The notes under the pieces are model-generated. The model did not search any database and was not told the origin of the DNA. It saw nothing but the letters and a program-made list of their open reading frames with translations. The translations under genes and the position numbers were made by a program. DNA of 5,826 nucleotides from Clostridiales bacterium (lineage in GTDB: Bacteria; Bacillota; Clostridia; Tissierellales; Sedimentibacteraceae), in the NCBI GenBank assembly GCA_003483345.1, contig DMWH01000117.1:1-5826 (forward strand), read 5' to 3'. Shown piece after piece: positions 1-5,815 of the stretch (positions within the stretch are counted from its first letter, which is position 1; each line of letters starts with the position of its first letter).

Positions 1-26
1 ATTTTTATTATTTTTCTGCCTATATA

Positions 27-287
27 TTATAGTAATAATTTATATACATATGAGCCATTTTTGTTTATTTGGCTGTAAACATTGCTTACGGGAAATTTGC
101 TCCTGCATTCATTTAAAACTATATCCAATGTTTTACGATCATTTGTCTTTATGCATAAATCACACTCATTTTTTATGCTGAAAGGAGTTTGCAATAACTG
201 AATGTTTTGAACTCCATATCCTTGCAGTCTGTTAAATGCGGCAACAGCATAATTTCCGTGCAAAAAGGTAATAATATAAACTTCCAT
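27..287 (-). CDS. DUF3343 family protein (putative sulfur/selenium carrier-like)
   Basis: Small protein of 86 residues, the usual size for the DUF3343 family. It shows the family layout: an N-terminal beta strand (YIITF, 4-8), a helix with the AAFNRL segment (16-21), then the LLQTPFSIKNECDLCIK stretch (31-47), which matches the family's 'PtPr.i..sCGlaik'-like core. Cys42 sits where the family cysteine is expected; Cys45 gives an extra CxxC pair, and Cys61 is a third cysteine. The start is firm: AGGAGGT ends 6 bases before the ATG. It lies 54 bases after the upstream 165-residue gene with no terminator between, so it is probably the fifth gene of the aspS operon. No terminator is visible in the 26 bases after its stop, so the operon may continue. 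Family members are often described as Se/S-carrier-like and found near cysteine desulfurases; that role is inferred here and not shown. Family assignment is fairly sure, biochemical function is not. Confidence 0.75.
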   Translation of the reverse strand: MEVYIITFLHGNYAVAAFNRLQGYGVQNIQLLQTPFSIKNECDLCIKTNDRKTLDIVLNECRSKFPVSNVYSQINKNGSYVYKLLL

Positions 288-342
288 TAGAATACCTCCT
301 CGCTATATTTTATTAATATGAGCAAAGAAGGTTCCATGGCAG

Positions 343-840
343 CTAATTTATATATTTATGCTCCTCGTCATTTTCATATATATTTAATTCATCTTTCAAA
401 AATTCCAAATTAGATTCATAATCTTCTTCAGATATTTGATTGTTAAAAAGCAATACATCCAACTTATTTTTTTGATCTTCAAACAAGAATATTTCCTTGC
501 ATGGCCATATTACGTTTTTCTTACTATCACCTTTTGATTTTAACAATTCAATGTTAATTTCATTTTCCATAAGGTCTGATATTGTACCCATCAGATAAAA
601 CTCATTTATTTTTATTTGATTGTTTTCAAACATAGTTCTTATTTTTTTGATAAACAAATAATGCTCTTTCTTAATTTCATAAGAAACATCAGCATTTAAC
701 ATATCTTCTTCCAAATCAGGGTTATAAAAATCCACGTGGATATCGTACATTAACTCCTTATTTAAGTTATCAAAATTTATTTTATTATTTATTATATTTT
801 CTATATTTGGGTCGGTAATTTTACCAAAAAGCTTATACAT
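343..840 (-). CDS. hypothetical acidic protein with SHOCT-like C-terminus
   Basis: A 165-residue protein that I do not recognise. It is rich in Asp, Glu, Asn and Lys, has no signal peptide and no membrane segment, and is probably cytoplasmic. The first two thirds look like mixed helix and strand with no motif I can name. Residues about 127-152 (KLDVLLFNNQISEEDYESNL and what follows) resemble the SHOCT pattern: a short helix, a turn carrying 'ISEEDYE', then a second helix. The start is supported by GGGGG 7 bases before the ATG. It begins 11 bases after the rarA stop, so it is almost surely co-transcribed with rarA. Base composition is lower in G+C than its neighbours (14/60 at 361-420 and 10/60 at 601-660, against 30/60 at 1201-1260 in rarA). 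That may mark a fast-evolving or acquired gene. It is a real gene by length, ribosome site and spacing; function is unknown. Confidence 0.75.
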   Translation of the reverse strand: MYKLFGKITDPNIENIINNKINFDNLNKELMYDIHVDFYNPDLEEDMLNADVSYEIKKEHYLFIKKIRTMFENNQIKINEFYLMGTISDLMENEINIELLKSKGDSKKNVIWPCKEIFLFEDQKNKLDVLLFNNQISEEDYESNLEFLKDELNIYENDEEHKYIN

Positions 841-851
841 TTTATGCCCCC

Positions 852-2156
852 TTACTGTCTCAAATATTCCAAGAATTTTTTAATTTTGCTTTCGTAGCCT
901 GATTCCTTTGGTTCATAAAATTTAGTTTTTATGGTTTCAGGCATATATTGTTGTTTTACATAAAACTTTTCATAATCATGGGGATATTTATATTCTATTC
1001 CCCTGTTAAGCTTTTCAGCACCTTTGTAGTGCTTATCCTTTAAATGTGCCGGAACTTCATGTGAGCTATTTTCGACAGCATTCATTGCTTTGTCAATTGC
1101 ATTAATAACAGAATTGCTCTTTGGCGCACATGCAATATAAATTGCAGCTTGGGCAAGGGTTATCCGTCCTTCCGGAAAACCTATTATTTCAACCGCCTTA
1201 AATGCGTTGACTGCAACTTCCAAGGCTCTCGGGTCTGCATTTCCCACATCTTCTGAAGCACAGATTATTATTCTTCTTGCAATAAACTTCGGGTCTTCTC
1301 CGGCTTTTATCATTTTAGCAAGCCAATAAACTGCCGCATCCGGGTCTGAACCTCTCATGCTTTTTATAAATGCAGATATCGTGTCATAATGGTTGTCTCC
1401 ATTTTTGTCATAATCAATTTTCTTTCTTTGAATACATTCAGATGCAATATCTATATTTATTTTTATTATTCCGTCAATTTCATCAGTTGTTTCCACACCA
1501 AGCTCTAATGCGTTAAGAGCGCTTCTTATATCTCCGTTTGAATATTCTGCAATATGAGCTAAAGCATCCTCATCAATTTCTACCTTTCTGTTTCCATATC
1601 CCCTTTTATCCAATAGTGAGCTTCTTACAACAATCTTAATATCCTCTATATCAATACTTTTGAATTCGAATACCAATGAGCGTGAAATCAAAGCGGAATT
1701 AACTTCAAAATACGGGTTTTCCGTAGTTGCTCCAATCAATATTATTGTACCATTTTCCACGTAGGGAAGCAAGGCGTCTTGCTGGGCTTTATTGAAACGA
1801 TGAATTTCATCTATAAATAAAATTGTTCTCTTATTATAAATTGAAAGCTCATCAATAGCATAACTTATTTTTTCCTTTATATCCTTAATGCCGCTTGTAA
1901 CGGCATTTAAGGTGGTAAAGTTGTTGTTTGTTGTATTTGCAATAATTTTAGCCAAGGTTGTCTTGCCGGTTCCGGGAGGTCCATAAAAAATTGCAGAAGT
2001 AAGCTTATCAGCTTCAATTGCCCTGTTTAAAATTTTCCCGTTGCCGACTATATGCTCTTGCCCAACAAATTCATTTAAATTTAAAGGTCTCATCCGCTCT
2101 GCAAGAGGACCCTCTTTTTTTATGGAATTTTGGTATTGCATTTCAAATATATTCAT
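852..2156 (-). CDS. rarA: replication-associated recombination protein A (RarA/MgsA), AAA+ ATPase
   Basis: Full-length (434 residues) member of the RarA/MgsA/WRNIP1 family, clamp-loader-like AAA+ ATPases that act at stalled replication forks and single-strand/double-strand DNA junctions. Visible landmarks: the family N-terminus PLAERMRPLNLNEFVGQEHI (17-36), Walker A GPPGTGKTT (59-67), Walker B ILFIDEIHRF (112-121) with Asp116/Glu117, sensor 1 GATTEN (142-147), a candidate arginine finger Ser158-Arg159, and sensor 2 GDIRSALNALE (208-218, Arg211). The C-terminal MgsA tetramerisation region follows, with SMRGSDPDAAVYWLA (266-280) and YKYPHDY (389-395). The ATG is preceded by AAAGGA at about 5 bases. 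The gene starts 9 bases after the upstream rseC-family stop, so its ribosome site overlaps that gene's end and translation is probably coupled. RarA near aspS is also seen in Bacillus subtilis (yrvN), which supports the assignment. Nothing is truncated or missing. Confidence 0.97.
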   Translation of the reverse strand: MNIFEMQYQNSIKKEGPLAERMRPLNLNEFVGQEHIVGNGKILNRAIEADKLTSAIFYGPPGTGKTTLAKIIANTTNNNFTTLNAVTSGIKDIKEKISYAIDELSIYNKRTILFIDEIHRFNKAQQDALLPYVENGTIILIGATTENPYFEVNSALISRSLVFEFKSIDIEDIKIVVRSSLLDKRGYGNRKVEIDEDALAHIAEYSNGDIRSALNALELGVETTDEIDGIIKINIDIASECIQRKKIDYDKNGDNHYDTISAFIKSMRGSDPDAAVYWLAKMIKAGEDPKFIARRIIICASEDVGNADPRALEVAVNAFKAVEIIGFPEGRITLAQAAIYIACAPKSNSVINAIDKAMNAVENSSHEVPAHLKDKHYKGAEKLNRGIEYKYPHDYEKFYVKQQYMPETIKTKFYEPKESGYESKIKKFLEYLRQ

Positions 2157-2165
2157 AACATTCCT

Positions 2166-2588
2166 TTACAGTTTCTTGCCGATTGTAAATTTCAATGCAT
2201 TCTTTTTCATTTCGCTCTTATCGTAAGCCTTCAAGAGATAAAATGAAATTATTAATGAAAACAATGATGCAACTGCAGAAATAATATCCTTATTAGGACC
2301 TGTAAGTATCATTTGAAAAATAAAAACTGTTGCCAGCATCAATAATAAAGGTAACCCGTAAAGAACTGCTATATGCTTAAGCATCACTTCATTTTCTGCT
2401 TTAATCTCTACATAATCTCCTACATTAATCTCATCTTCTACATCTGAAATATCAGTTTCGAAAATAACGCTGTTAACTTTACATGAAGAGCTGCAGCTTT
2501 TGCAGCTGTCCCCGCATGATGATACTCTTTTAACAGAAATAACCGCATTGTTTCCATCTATTTTTTCTATTCTTCCTATATTATCCAT
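2166..2588 (-). CDS. SoxR-reducing system protein RseC / MucC family membrane protein
   Basis: 140 residues, the normal size for the RseC/MucC family. Residues 1-70 form a cytoplasmic-type N-terminal domain with a cysteine cluster: Cys25, Cys29, Cys32 and Cys36, spaced CX3CX2CX3C, likely to bind an Fe-S cluster or metal. The family's 'vGD.Vei' strand is present at 56-62. Two hydrophobic segments (about 72-95 and 102-120) form a membrane hairpin, followed by a Lys-rich tail. In Escherichia coli RseC is linked to SoxR reduction and to sigma-E control, and related proteins accompany Rnf-type electron-transfer complexes. In Firmicutes the role is not established, and no SoxR or Rnf gene is in this window. 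The start is supported by AAGGA 7 bases before the ATG. It sits 27 bases after aspS and 9 bases before rarA, inside the presumed operon. Family is confident; function here is open, so I give no gene symbol. Confidence 0.85.
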   Translation of the reverse strand: MDNIGRIEKIDGNNAVISVKRVSSCGDSCKSCSSSCKVNSVIFETDISDVEDEINVGDYVEIKAENEVMLKHIAVLYGLPLLLMLATVFIFQMILTGPNKDIISAVASLFSLIISFYLLKAYDKSEMKKNALKFTIGKKL

Positions 2589-2615
2589 TATATCATCCTT
2601 CCTAAGGGTAAAAAC

Positions 2616-4388
2616 TTACTCATTTAATGAAATTTTCAGCTCATCAAGCTGTTTTTCAGATACTTGGCTGGGCGATTCAGTCATCAAGCAGGAAGCGCTC
2701 TGTGTTTTTGGAAATGCAATTACATCCTTTATGCTGTCTGCACCTGTCAACAACATCATAAATCGGTCTAATCCATATGCAATCCCTCCATGAGGAGGCA
2801 CACCGTATTTAAATGCTTCAAGCAAGTAACCGAACTTCTTTTGTGCTTCTTCCTCTGTAAAGCCAAGTGCTTTGAACATTCTGTTCTGCAATGCTCTGTT
2901 TGTGATACGTATACTTCCGCCGCCTATCTCATCACCGTTTATTACGATGTCATATGCTTTTGCTCTTACTTCCCCCGGACTTGATTCTAATTTATCTATA
3001 TCCTCATCTACAGGTGATGTAAATGGATGATGCTTTGCAACATATCTTTCTTCTTCTTCACTGTATTCAAACAACGGGAATTCTGTAATCCACACTAATT
3101 CATAAACATCATTGTCAATTAAATTTCTTTCTTTTGCTATTTCGATTCTCAAGGCGCTCAGCGCAGTATTTACTGCAGATTCATTATCGGCAACTATAAA
3201 TACTATATCTTTTTCCTTAAGCTCCAACATAGAAATCAACTCGTGAATTTCGCCTTCGCTTAAAAATTTCGCAACAGGAGAATCAATCTGACCGTTTTCA
3301 TATTTAAGCCATGCTAATCCTTTTGCACCGTGAGATTTAACAAATTTCTCAAGCTTTGAAATACCTTTTTTGGAATAATCCTCCGATGCCCCGTCAATTT
3401 TTATGCATTTAATCAAACCTCCGTTTTCATAAACTGATTTGAATGCATTGAATTCAGAATTTTTAAATACATAAGTAATGTTTTTCAGCTCATATCCAAA
3501 ACGCAAATCAGGTTTGTCACAGCCGTATTTATCCATGGCTTCATTATAAGGCATTCGTCTTAATGGAAGCTTAATATCAATATTTTTTACTTCCTTGAAT
3601 ATTCTTTGAATAAGCCTTTCATTTACCGCCATTACATCTTCTGCATCAACAAAAGACATTTCAATGTCAACCTGAGTGAATTCAGGCTGTCGGTTTGCCC
3701 TTAAATCTTCGTCTCTGAAGCATCTTACTATCTGGAAATATCTGTTCATTCCCGAAACCATCAAAAGCTGCTTATATATCTGAGGCGATTGAGGCAATGC
3801 ATAGAAATTACCGGTTGAAATTCTGCTCGGTACTAAATAGTCCCTTGCCCCTTCAGGTGTAGGCTTCGCCAAAAATGGGGTTTCTATTTCGTTGAATCCA
3901 TTTTCATATAAAAAGTCTCTTATAACCTTTGATGTCTTGCTTCTCATCAATAAGTTCTTTTGCATTGAAGGCTTTCTTAAATCAAGATATCTATACTTTA
4001 AACGCATTTGCTCGGAAACATCATCATTATCCTTTATATAAATGGGAGGAGTTTCTGCAGTATCCAAAATTCTTAATTCCTGTGCGTAAACTTCTATTTC
4101 TCCCGTAGCCATTTCAAAGTTTTTGGACTGTCTTTCAAATACTTTTCCTTTTACTGCAATAACATATTCACTTCTTAAATTTTCTGCCTTTTCAAAGGCT
4201 TCCTTATTTACATCCATATCAAAAACAATTTGAATTAAACCGGTAACATCTCTTAAGTCTGCAAAAATAAGTCCGCCTAAGCTTCTTCTTTTTTGTACCC
4301 ACCCCATAAGCACAACTTCCTTGCCAATGTGTTCTTTGTTCAACTCTCCGCACATATTTGTTCTTCTAAGTGTTTCCATTGTATCCAT
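2616..4388 (-). CDS. aspS: aspartyl-tRNA synthetase (bacterial type, class II)
   Basis: 590 residues from the chosen ATG, typical for bacterial AspRS, which joins aspartate to tRNA-Asp in the cytoplasm. Domains in order: an OB-fold anticodon-binding domain (about 1-115, with GWVQKRRSLGGLIFADLRD at 29-47); the class II catalytic core with the QSPQ aspartate loop (200-203) and motif 2 FRDEDLRANRQPEFTQVD (224-241); the GAD insertion domain (about 305-420) that marks the bacterial form; then GGGSIRI (489-495) and motif 3 GIAYGLDRF (535-543). Leu37 in RRSLGG resembles discriminating enzymes more than the His type reported for Pseudomonas, a weak hint only. The reading frame is open upstream to a TTG at 4427, but that lies in the T-box terminator's U-run; GGAGGT four bases before the ATG at 4388 decides the start. 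It is the first gene of the presumed operon and is controlled by the T-box. Confidence 0.98.
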   Translation of the reverse strand: MDTMETLRRTNMCGELNKEHIGKEVVLMGWVQKRRSLGGLIFADLRDVTGLIQIVFDMDVNKEAFEKAENLRSEYVIAVKGKVFERQSKNFEMATGEIEVYAQELRILDTAETPPIYIKDNDDVSEQMRLKYRYLDLRKPSMQKNLLMRSKTSKVIRDFLYENGFNEIETPFLAKPTPEGARDYLVPSRISTGNFYALPQSPQIYKQLLMVSGMNRYFQIVRCFRDEDLRANRQPEFTQVDIEMSFVDAEDVMAVNERLIQRIFKEVKNIDIKLPLRRMPYNEAMDKYGCDKPDLRFGYELKNITYVFKNSEFNAFKSVYENGGLIKCIKIDGASEDYSKKGISKLEKFVKSHGAKGLAWLKYENGQIDSPVAKFLSEGEIHELISMLELKEKDIVFIVADNESAVNTALSALRIEIAKERNLIDNDVYELVWITEFPLFEYSEEEERYVAKHHPFTSPVDEDIDKLESSPGEVRAKAYDIVINGDEIGGGSIRITNRALQNRMFKALGFTEEEAQKKFGYLLEAFKYGVPPHGGIAYGLDRFMMLLTGADSIKDVIAFPKTQSASCLMTESPSQVSEKQLDELKISLNE

Positions 4389-4392
4389 AGCT

Positions 4393-4398
4393 ACCTCC
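4393..4398 (-). promoter_or_regulatory. aspS ribosome binding site that decides the start
   Basis: GGAGGT lies four bases upstream of the ATG at 4388. The next in-frame ATG, at 4379, would be 13 bases from this site, too far, and the upstream in-frame TTG and ATG codons have no purine-rich site. This fixes the N-terminus as MDTMETLRR. Confidence 0.85.
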
Positions 4399-4425
4399 AT
4401 AGCATCATATATTATCATCTTAAAC

Positions 4426-4457
4426 AAAAAACTCGTCCCCTATGCTTAGGGACGAGT
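4426..4457 (-). terminator. T-box regulated intrinsic terminator ahead of aspS
   Basis: On the minus strand ACTCGTCCC pairs with GGGACGAGT around a short A/T-containing loop, and six T follow. This is a strong Rho-independent terminator. Its 5' half (CCCTA at 4447-4451) is also the partner of UAGGG at the start of the T-box motif, so terminator and antiterminator exclude each other, the standard T-box switch. It ends 38 bases before the aspS ATG. Confidence 0.93.
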
Positions 4458-4611
4458 ATAACCCGCGTTGCCACCCTATTTGGACTAAAAGTCCCTCTCA
4501 TTAGAATTTGCTTTATAGAGGTGTCTTCATCAAAAGTTAATAACAGGCTTCCATCGTCCCTGTCTTTCTATAACCATTGCTTTATGATTACTCTTCCCCT
4601 GCAATATATTT
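4426..4611 (-). promoter_or_regulatory. T-box riboswitch leader, Asp-specific (GAC specifier)
   Basis: The leader senses uncharged tRNA-Asp and lets transcription pass into aspS. Elements seen, 5' to 3' on the minus strand: GGGGAAGAGTA at the base of Stem I (the AGUA motif, near 4590-4600); an apical hairpin with CAGG/CCTG arms (4545-4563); and the specifier segment TGAAGACACCTC, with GAC at 4523-4525, an Asp codon in the usual GAA-NNN-ACC setting. Then come a 5-bp Stem III (GGACT-TTT-AGTCC, 4482-4494) and the T-box motif AGGGTGGCAACGCGGG (4462-4477). The UGGC in that motif can pair with GCCA at the 3' end of tRNA-Asp, whose discriminator base is G. Stem II and the IIA/B pseudoknot seem to be absent: only about a dozen bases separate Stem I from Stem III. 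The 5' end is an estimate from the promoter position. Confidence 0.93.
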
Positions 4612-4617
4612 ACACTT

Positions 4618-4646
4618 AAATTACCACACACCACTTTGTTTGTCAA
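4618..4646 (-). promoter_or_regulatory. sigma-A-type promoter of the aspS operon
   Basis: A perfect TTGACA -35 box (4641-4646) is followed by a 17-base spacer and TAATTT (4618-4623) as -10. The -10 matches only three of six consensus bases, but a TG lies one base upstream of it (TGG-TAATTT), an extended -10. Transcription would start near 4611, just before Stem I of the T-box leader, and this placement is the best support for the call. Confidence 0.75.
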
Positions 4647-4708
4647 CATCAAAAATTCGAAAAGACAGGCATGCTCTGATGCTACGTTACCATTCACATT
4701 CTCCAAGA

Positions 4709-4894
4709 AAATGATAAAACCATGAGTGAACATTTGCAGGACACGACAATAATTCTTAGCGAGTGCAGGCTAAAAGTCCGTTAAGCAGTTTGCACTGTTT
4801 GAACGAAGTGAGTTTGGAAACTGCAGGATTTTTAGACGGAATGAGCTATTAGAATTATTCGTGTCCGAAACCGTGAGCGACGGTTTTATCATTT
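4709..4894. repeat. long imperfect palindrome (inverted repeat) spanning the pdaA 3' end
   Basis: A 186-base inverted repeat centred near 4804. Complementary blocks: 4709-4721 with 4882-4894 (13 bases, AAATGATAAAACC), 4741-4746 with 4859-4864 (ACACGA), 4749-4756 with 4851-4858 (ATAATTCT), 4757-4760 with 4845-4848 (TAGC), 4770-4779 with 4826-4835 (10 pairs, one G-U), and 4785-4791 with 4818-4824 (GCAGTTT). That is about 48 pairs separated by small bulges and internal loops. A nested 7-bp hairpin (AAACCGT/ACGGTTT, 4868-4886) sits in the right arm. Short related words recur: GAGTGAAC, GCGAGTG, CGAAGTGAG, GGAATGAGC, GTGAGCGAC. The right arm contains the last 13 codons of pdaA, counting the stop. 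It may be a REP/MITE-like mobile palindrome or a processing or stability structure for pdaA mRNA. No T-run follows, so it is not a classic terminator, and I see no flanking target duplication. Confidence 0.75.
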
Positions 4895-5688
4895 GTCAAG
4901 TCATCCAAGGTTTTGAATGTGTAGCCTAAGTCTTTCCACTTTGTTAATAGCTCATCTAAAATTTGTTCGTTTGTATCTGAGGTGCTGTGCAACAAGACTA
5001 CTGCTCCAGGGTGTATACGAGGAATAAGTTTTTTGAATGCCTGCTCTTTTGAAGGCTGGTCATTTTTGTACCAGTCAACATATGCGAGACTCCAAAAAAT
5101 TGTTCTGTAACCTAATTCATCAGCCATCTTTAAATTTTCTTCATTAAACTTTCCTTGAGGAGGCCTGTAGTATTTTGGCATCTCCTCTCCTGTTATTTCC
5201 TTATATAATTCTTCCAATGAAGTCAGCTCCTTATTAAATGATTCCTTATCAGAAATCAATGACATATCAGGATGGTGGTAAGTATGATTCCCTACTGTAT
5301 GACCTTCTTGAACCATCCTTTTGACAAGTTCCGGCTCCTTTTCCAAAAAGTGTCCCACTAGGAAAAATGCAGCCTTCACCTCATGAGCTTTTAAAGTATC
5401 AAGTATATTGGGAGTATTTCCGTTTTCAAACCCTGCATCAAATGTGAGATAAATACATTTATCATCCGGCTCTCCCACATAATATGCATTGTATTTCTTT
5501 AAATAATCTTTTCCTGCATTTCCCATGGGAGCTGCTCCCTCAGTATTGAATTTCAGCCCCCAATTTGATATATTTGTTGAAACTGTCACGGAAAAATTTT
5601 TAAAAGTATTGTAGATTAAAAAACCTGCAAGCAATAAAACTACTATCAATGAAATCATGAATATCTTTTTGTTTATTTTTAATACCAT
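4855..5688 (-). CDS. pdaA: peptidoglycan N-acetylmuramic acid deacetylase, PdaA family (spore cortex delta-lactam)
   Basis: 277 residues from the chosen ATG. It has an N-terminal signal anchor (IFMISLIVVLLLAGFLIYNTF, 9-29) and then a carbohydrate esterase 4 (NodB-like) domain facing outside. The pre-domain NWGLKF (42-47), YLTFDAGFENGNT (80-92), GNHTYHHPDM (133-142), YYRPPQGKF (173-181), FWSLAYVDW (198-206), HPGAVVLLHS (226-235) and GYTFKTLDDL (255-264) match Bacillus PdaA segment by segment. In that family the enzyme removes the acetyl group from MurNAc during muramic delta-lactam formation in the spore cortex. Likely catalytic Asp84 and metal-binding His135 and His139 are present; the second Asp of the usual TFDDG is Ala85. 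Residues 265-277 run past the usual family end and are encoded inside the palindrome. The ATG is chosen over a GTG three codons upstream because of the ribosome site at 5694-5702. It appears to be a single-gene unit with a candidate sigma-G promoter. Confidence 0.92.
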   Translation of the reverse strand: MVLKINKKIFMISLIVVLLLAGFLIYNTFKNFSVTVSTNISNWGLKFNTEGAAPMGNAGKDYLKKYNAYYVGEPDDKCIYLTFDAGFENGNTPNILDTLKAHEVKAAFFLVGHFLEKEPELVKRMVQEGHTVGNHTYHHPDMSLISDKESFNKELTSLEELYKEITGEEMPKYYRPPQGKFNEENLKMADELGYRTIFWSLAYVDWYKNDQPSKEQAFKKLIPRIHPGAVVLLHSTSDTNEQILDELLTKWKDLGYTFKTLDDLTNDKTVAHGFGHE

Positions 5689-5693
5689 ATATC

Positions 5694-5702
5694 TCACCCC
5701 TT
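5694..5702 (-). promoter_or_regulatory. pdaA ribosome binding site that decides the start
   Basis: AAGGGGTGA, one base short of the full AAGGAGGTGA complement to 16S rRNA, ends five bases before the ATG at 5688. The in-frame GTG at 5697 lies within this site and so cannot be its target. Confidence 0.8.
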
Positions 5703-5728
5703 TATTTATTTATATATATAAACAGGCT

Positions 5729-5757
5729 TAATATGTCTTAAAAATGTTTTTATATTT
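5729..5757 (-). promoter_or_regulatory. candidate sigma-G (forespore) promoter of pdaA
   Basis: CATATTA (5729-5735) fits the sigma-G -10 pattern CATnnTA. AAATA 17 bases upstream (5753-5757) fits four of five positions of the GHATR -35 box. Transcription would start near 5722, about 34 bases before the ATG. Bacillus subtilis pdaA is under sigma-G, which makes this sensible, but the region is so A+T-rich that chance matches are possible. Confidence 0.5.
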
Positions 5758-5758
5758 A

Positions 5759-5783
5759 GGGCAAGTTGTAAAATGAATTGCCC
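5759..5783. other. 25-base hairpin upstream of pdaA promoter
   Basis: GGGCAA and TTGCCC form a perfect 6-bp inverted repeat around a 13-base spacer that can add two or three weak pairs after one mismatch. It lies between the upstream terminator and the candidate pdaA promoter. No T-run follows on either strand, so it is not an intrinsic terminator; an operator is possible but unsupported. Confidence 0.4.
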
Positions 5784-5791
5784 AAATAAAT

Positions 5792-5815
5792 AAAAAAAAG
5801 ACCCATTCCTGGATC
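5792..5815 (-). terminator. Rho-independent terminator of the gene to the right of the window
   Basis: On the minus strand GATCC pairs with GGGTC (one G-U) around AGGAAT, followed by eight T. The stem is short but the T-run is strong. It closes a minus-strand gene that lies beyond the window edge and separates it from pdaA. Confidence 0.7.

Noticed and set aside
2041..2984. Three short plus-strand open frames (2041-2226, 2500-2793, 2790-2984)
   Set aside because: They are antisense to rarA, rseC-family and aspS coding sequence, which are well supported by motifs; none resembles a known protein.
4389..4427. N-terminal extension of AspRS to a TTG at 4427 or in-frame ATGs upstream of 4388
   Set aside because: The TTG lies in the terminator's U-run, has no ribosome site, and the extra residues have no counterpart in bacterial AspRS; GGAGGT points to 4388.
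4293..4619. 108-codon plus-strand open frame
   Set aside because: It is antisense to the aspS start and T-box leader; no ribosome site or recognisable protein.
4668..4681. Small palindrome GCATGCTCTGATGC as an operator above the aspS promoter
   Set aside because: Only four paired bases per arm and no second copy; no better than chance.
4530..4733. 67-codon minus-strand open frame
   Set aside because: It covers the promoter and Stem I of the T-box leader, has no convincing ribosome site and no family resemblance.
4709..4894. Palindrome as an ordinary intrinsic terminator of pdaA
   Set aside because: Far too long, with internal loops and no T-run after the left end; termination inside it by other means cannot be excluded.
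5711..5741. Sigma-A promoter for pdaA from TTAAGA and TATATA
   Set aside because: Both boxes are partial matches in a run of A/T where such matches arise freely, and the spacing leaves a very short leader; the sigma-G motif fits the gene better.
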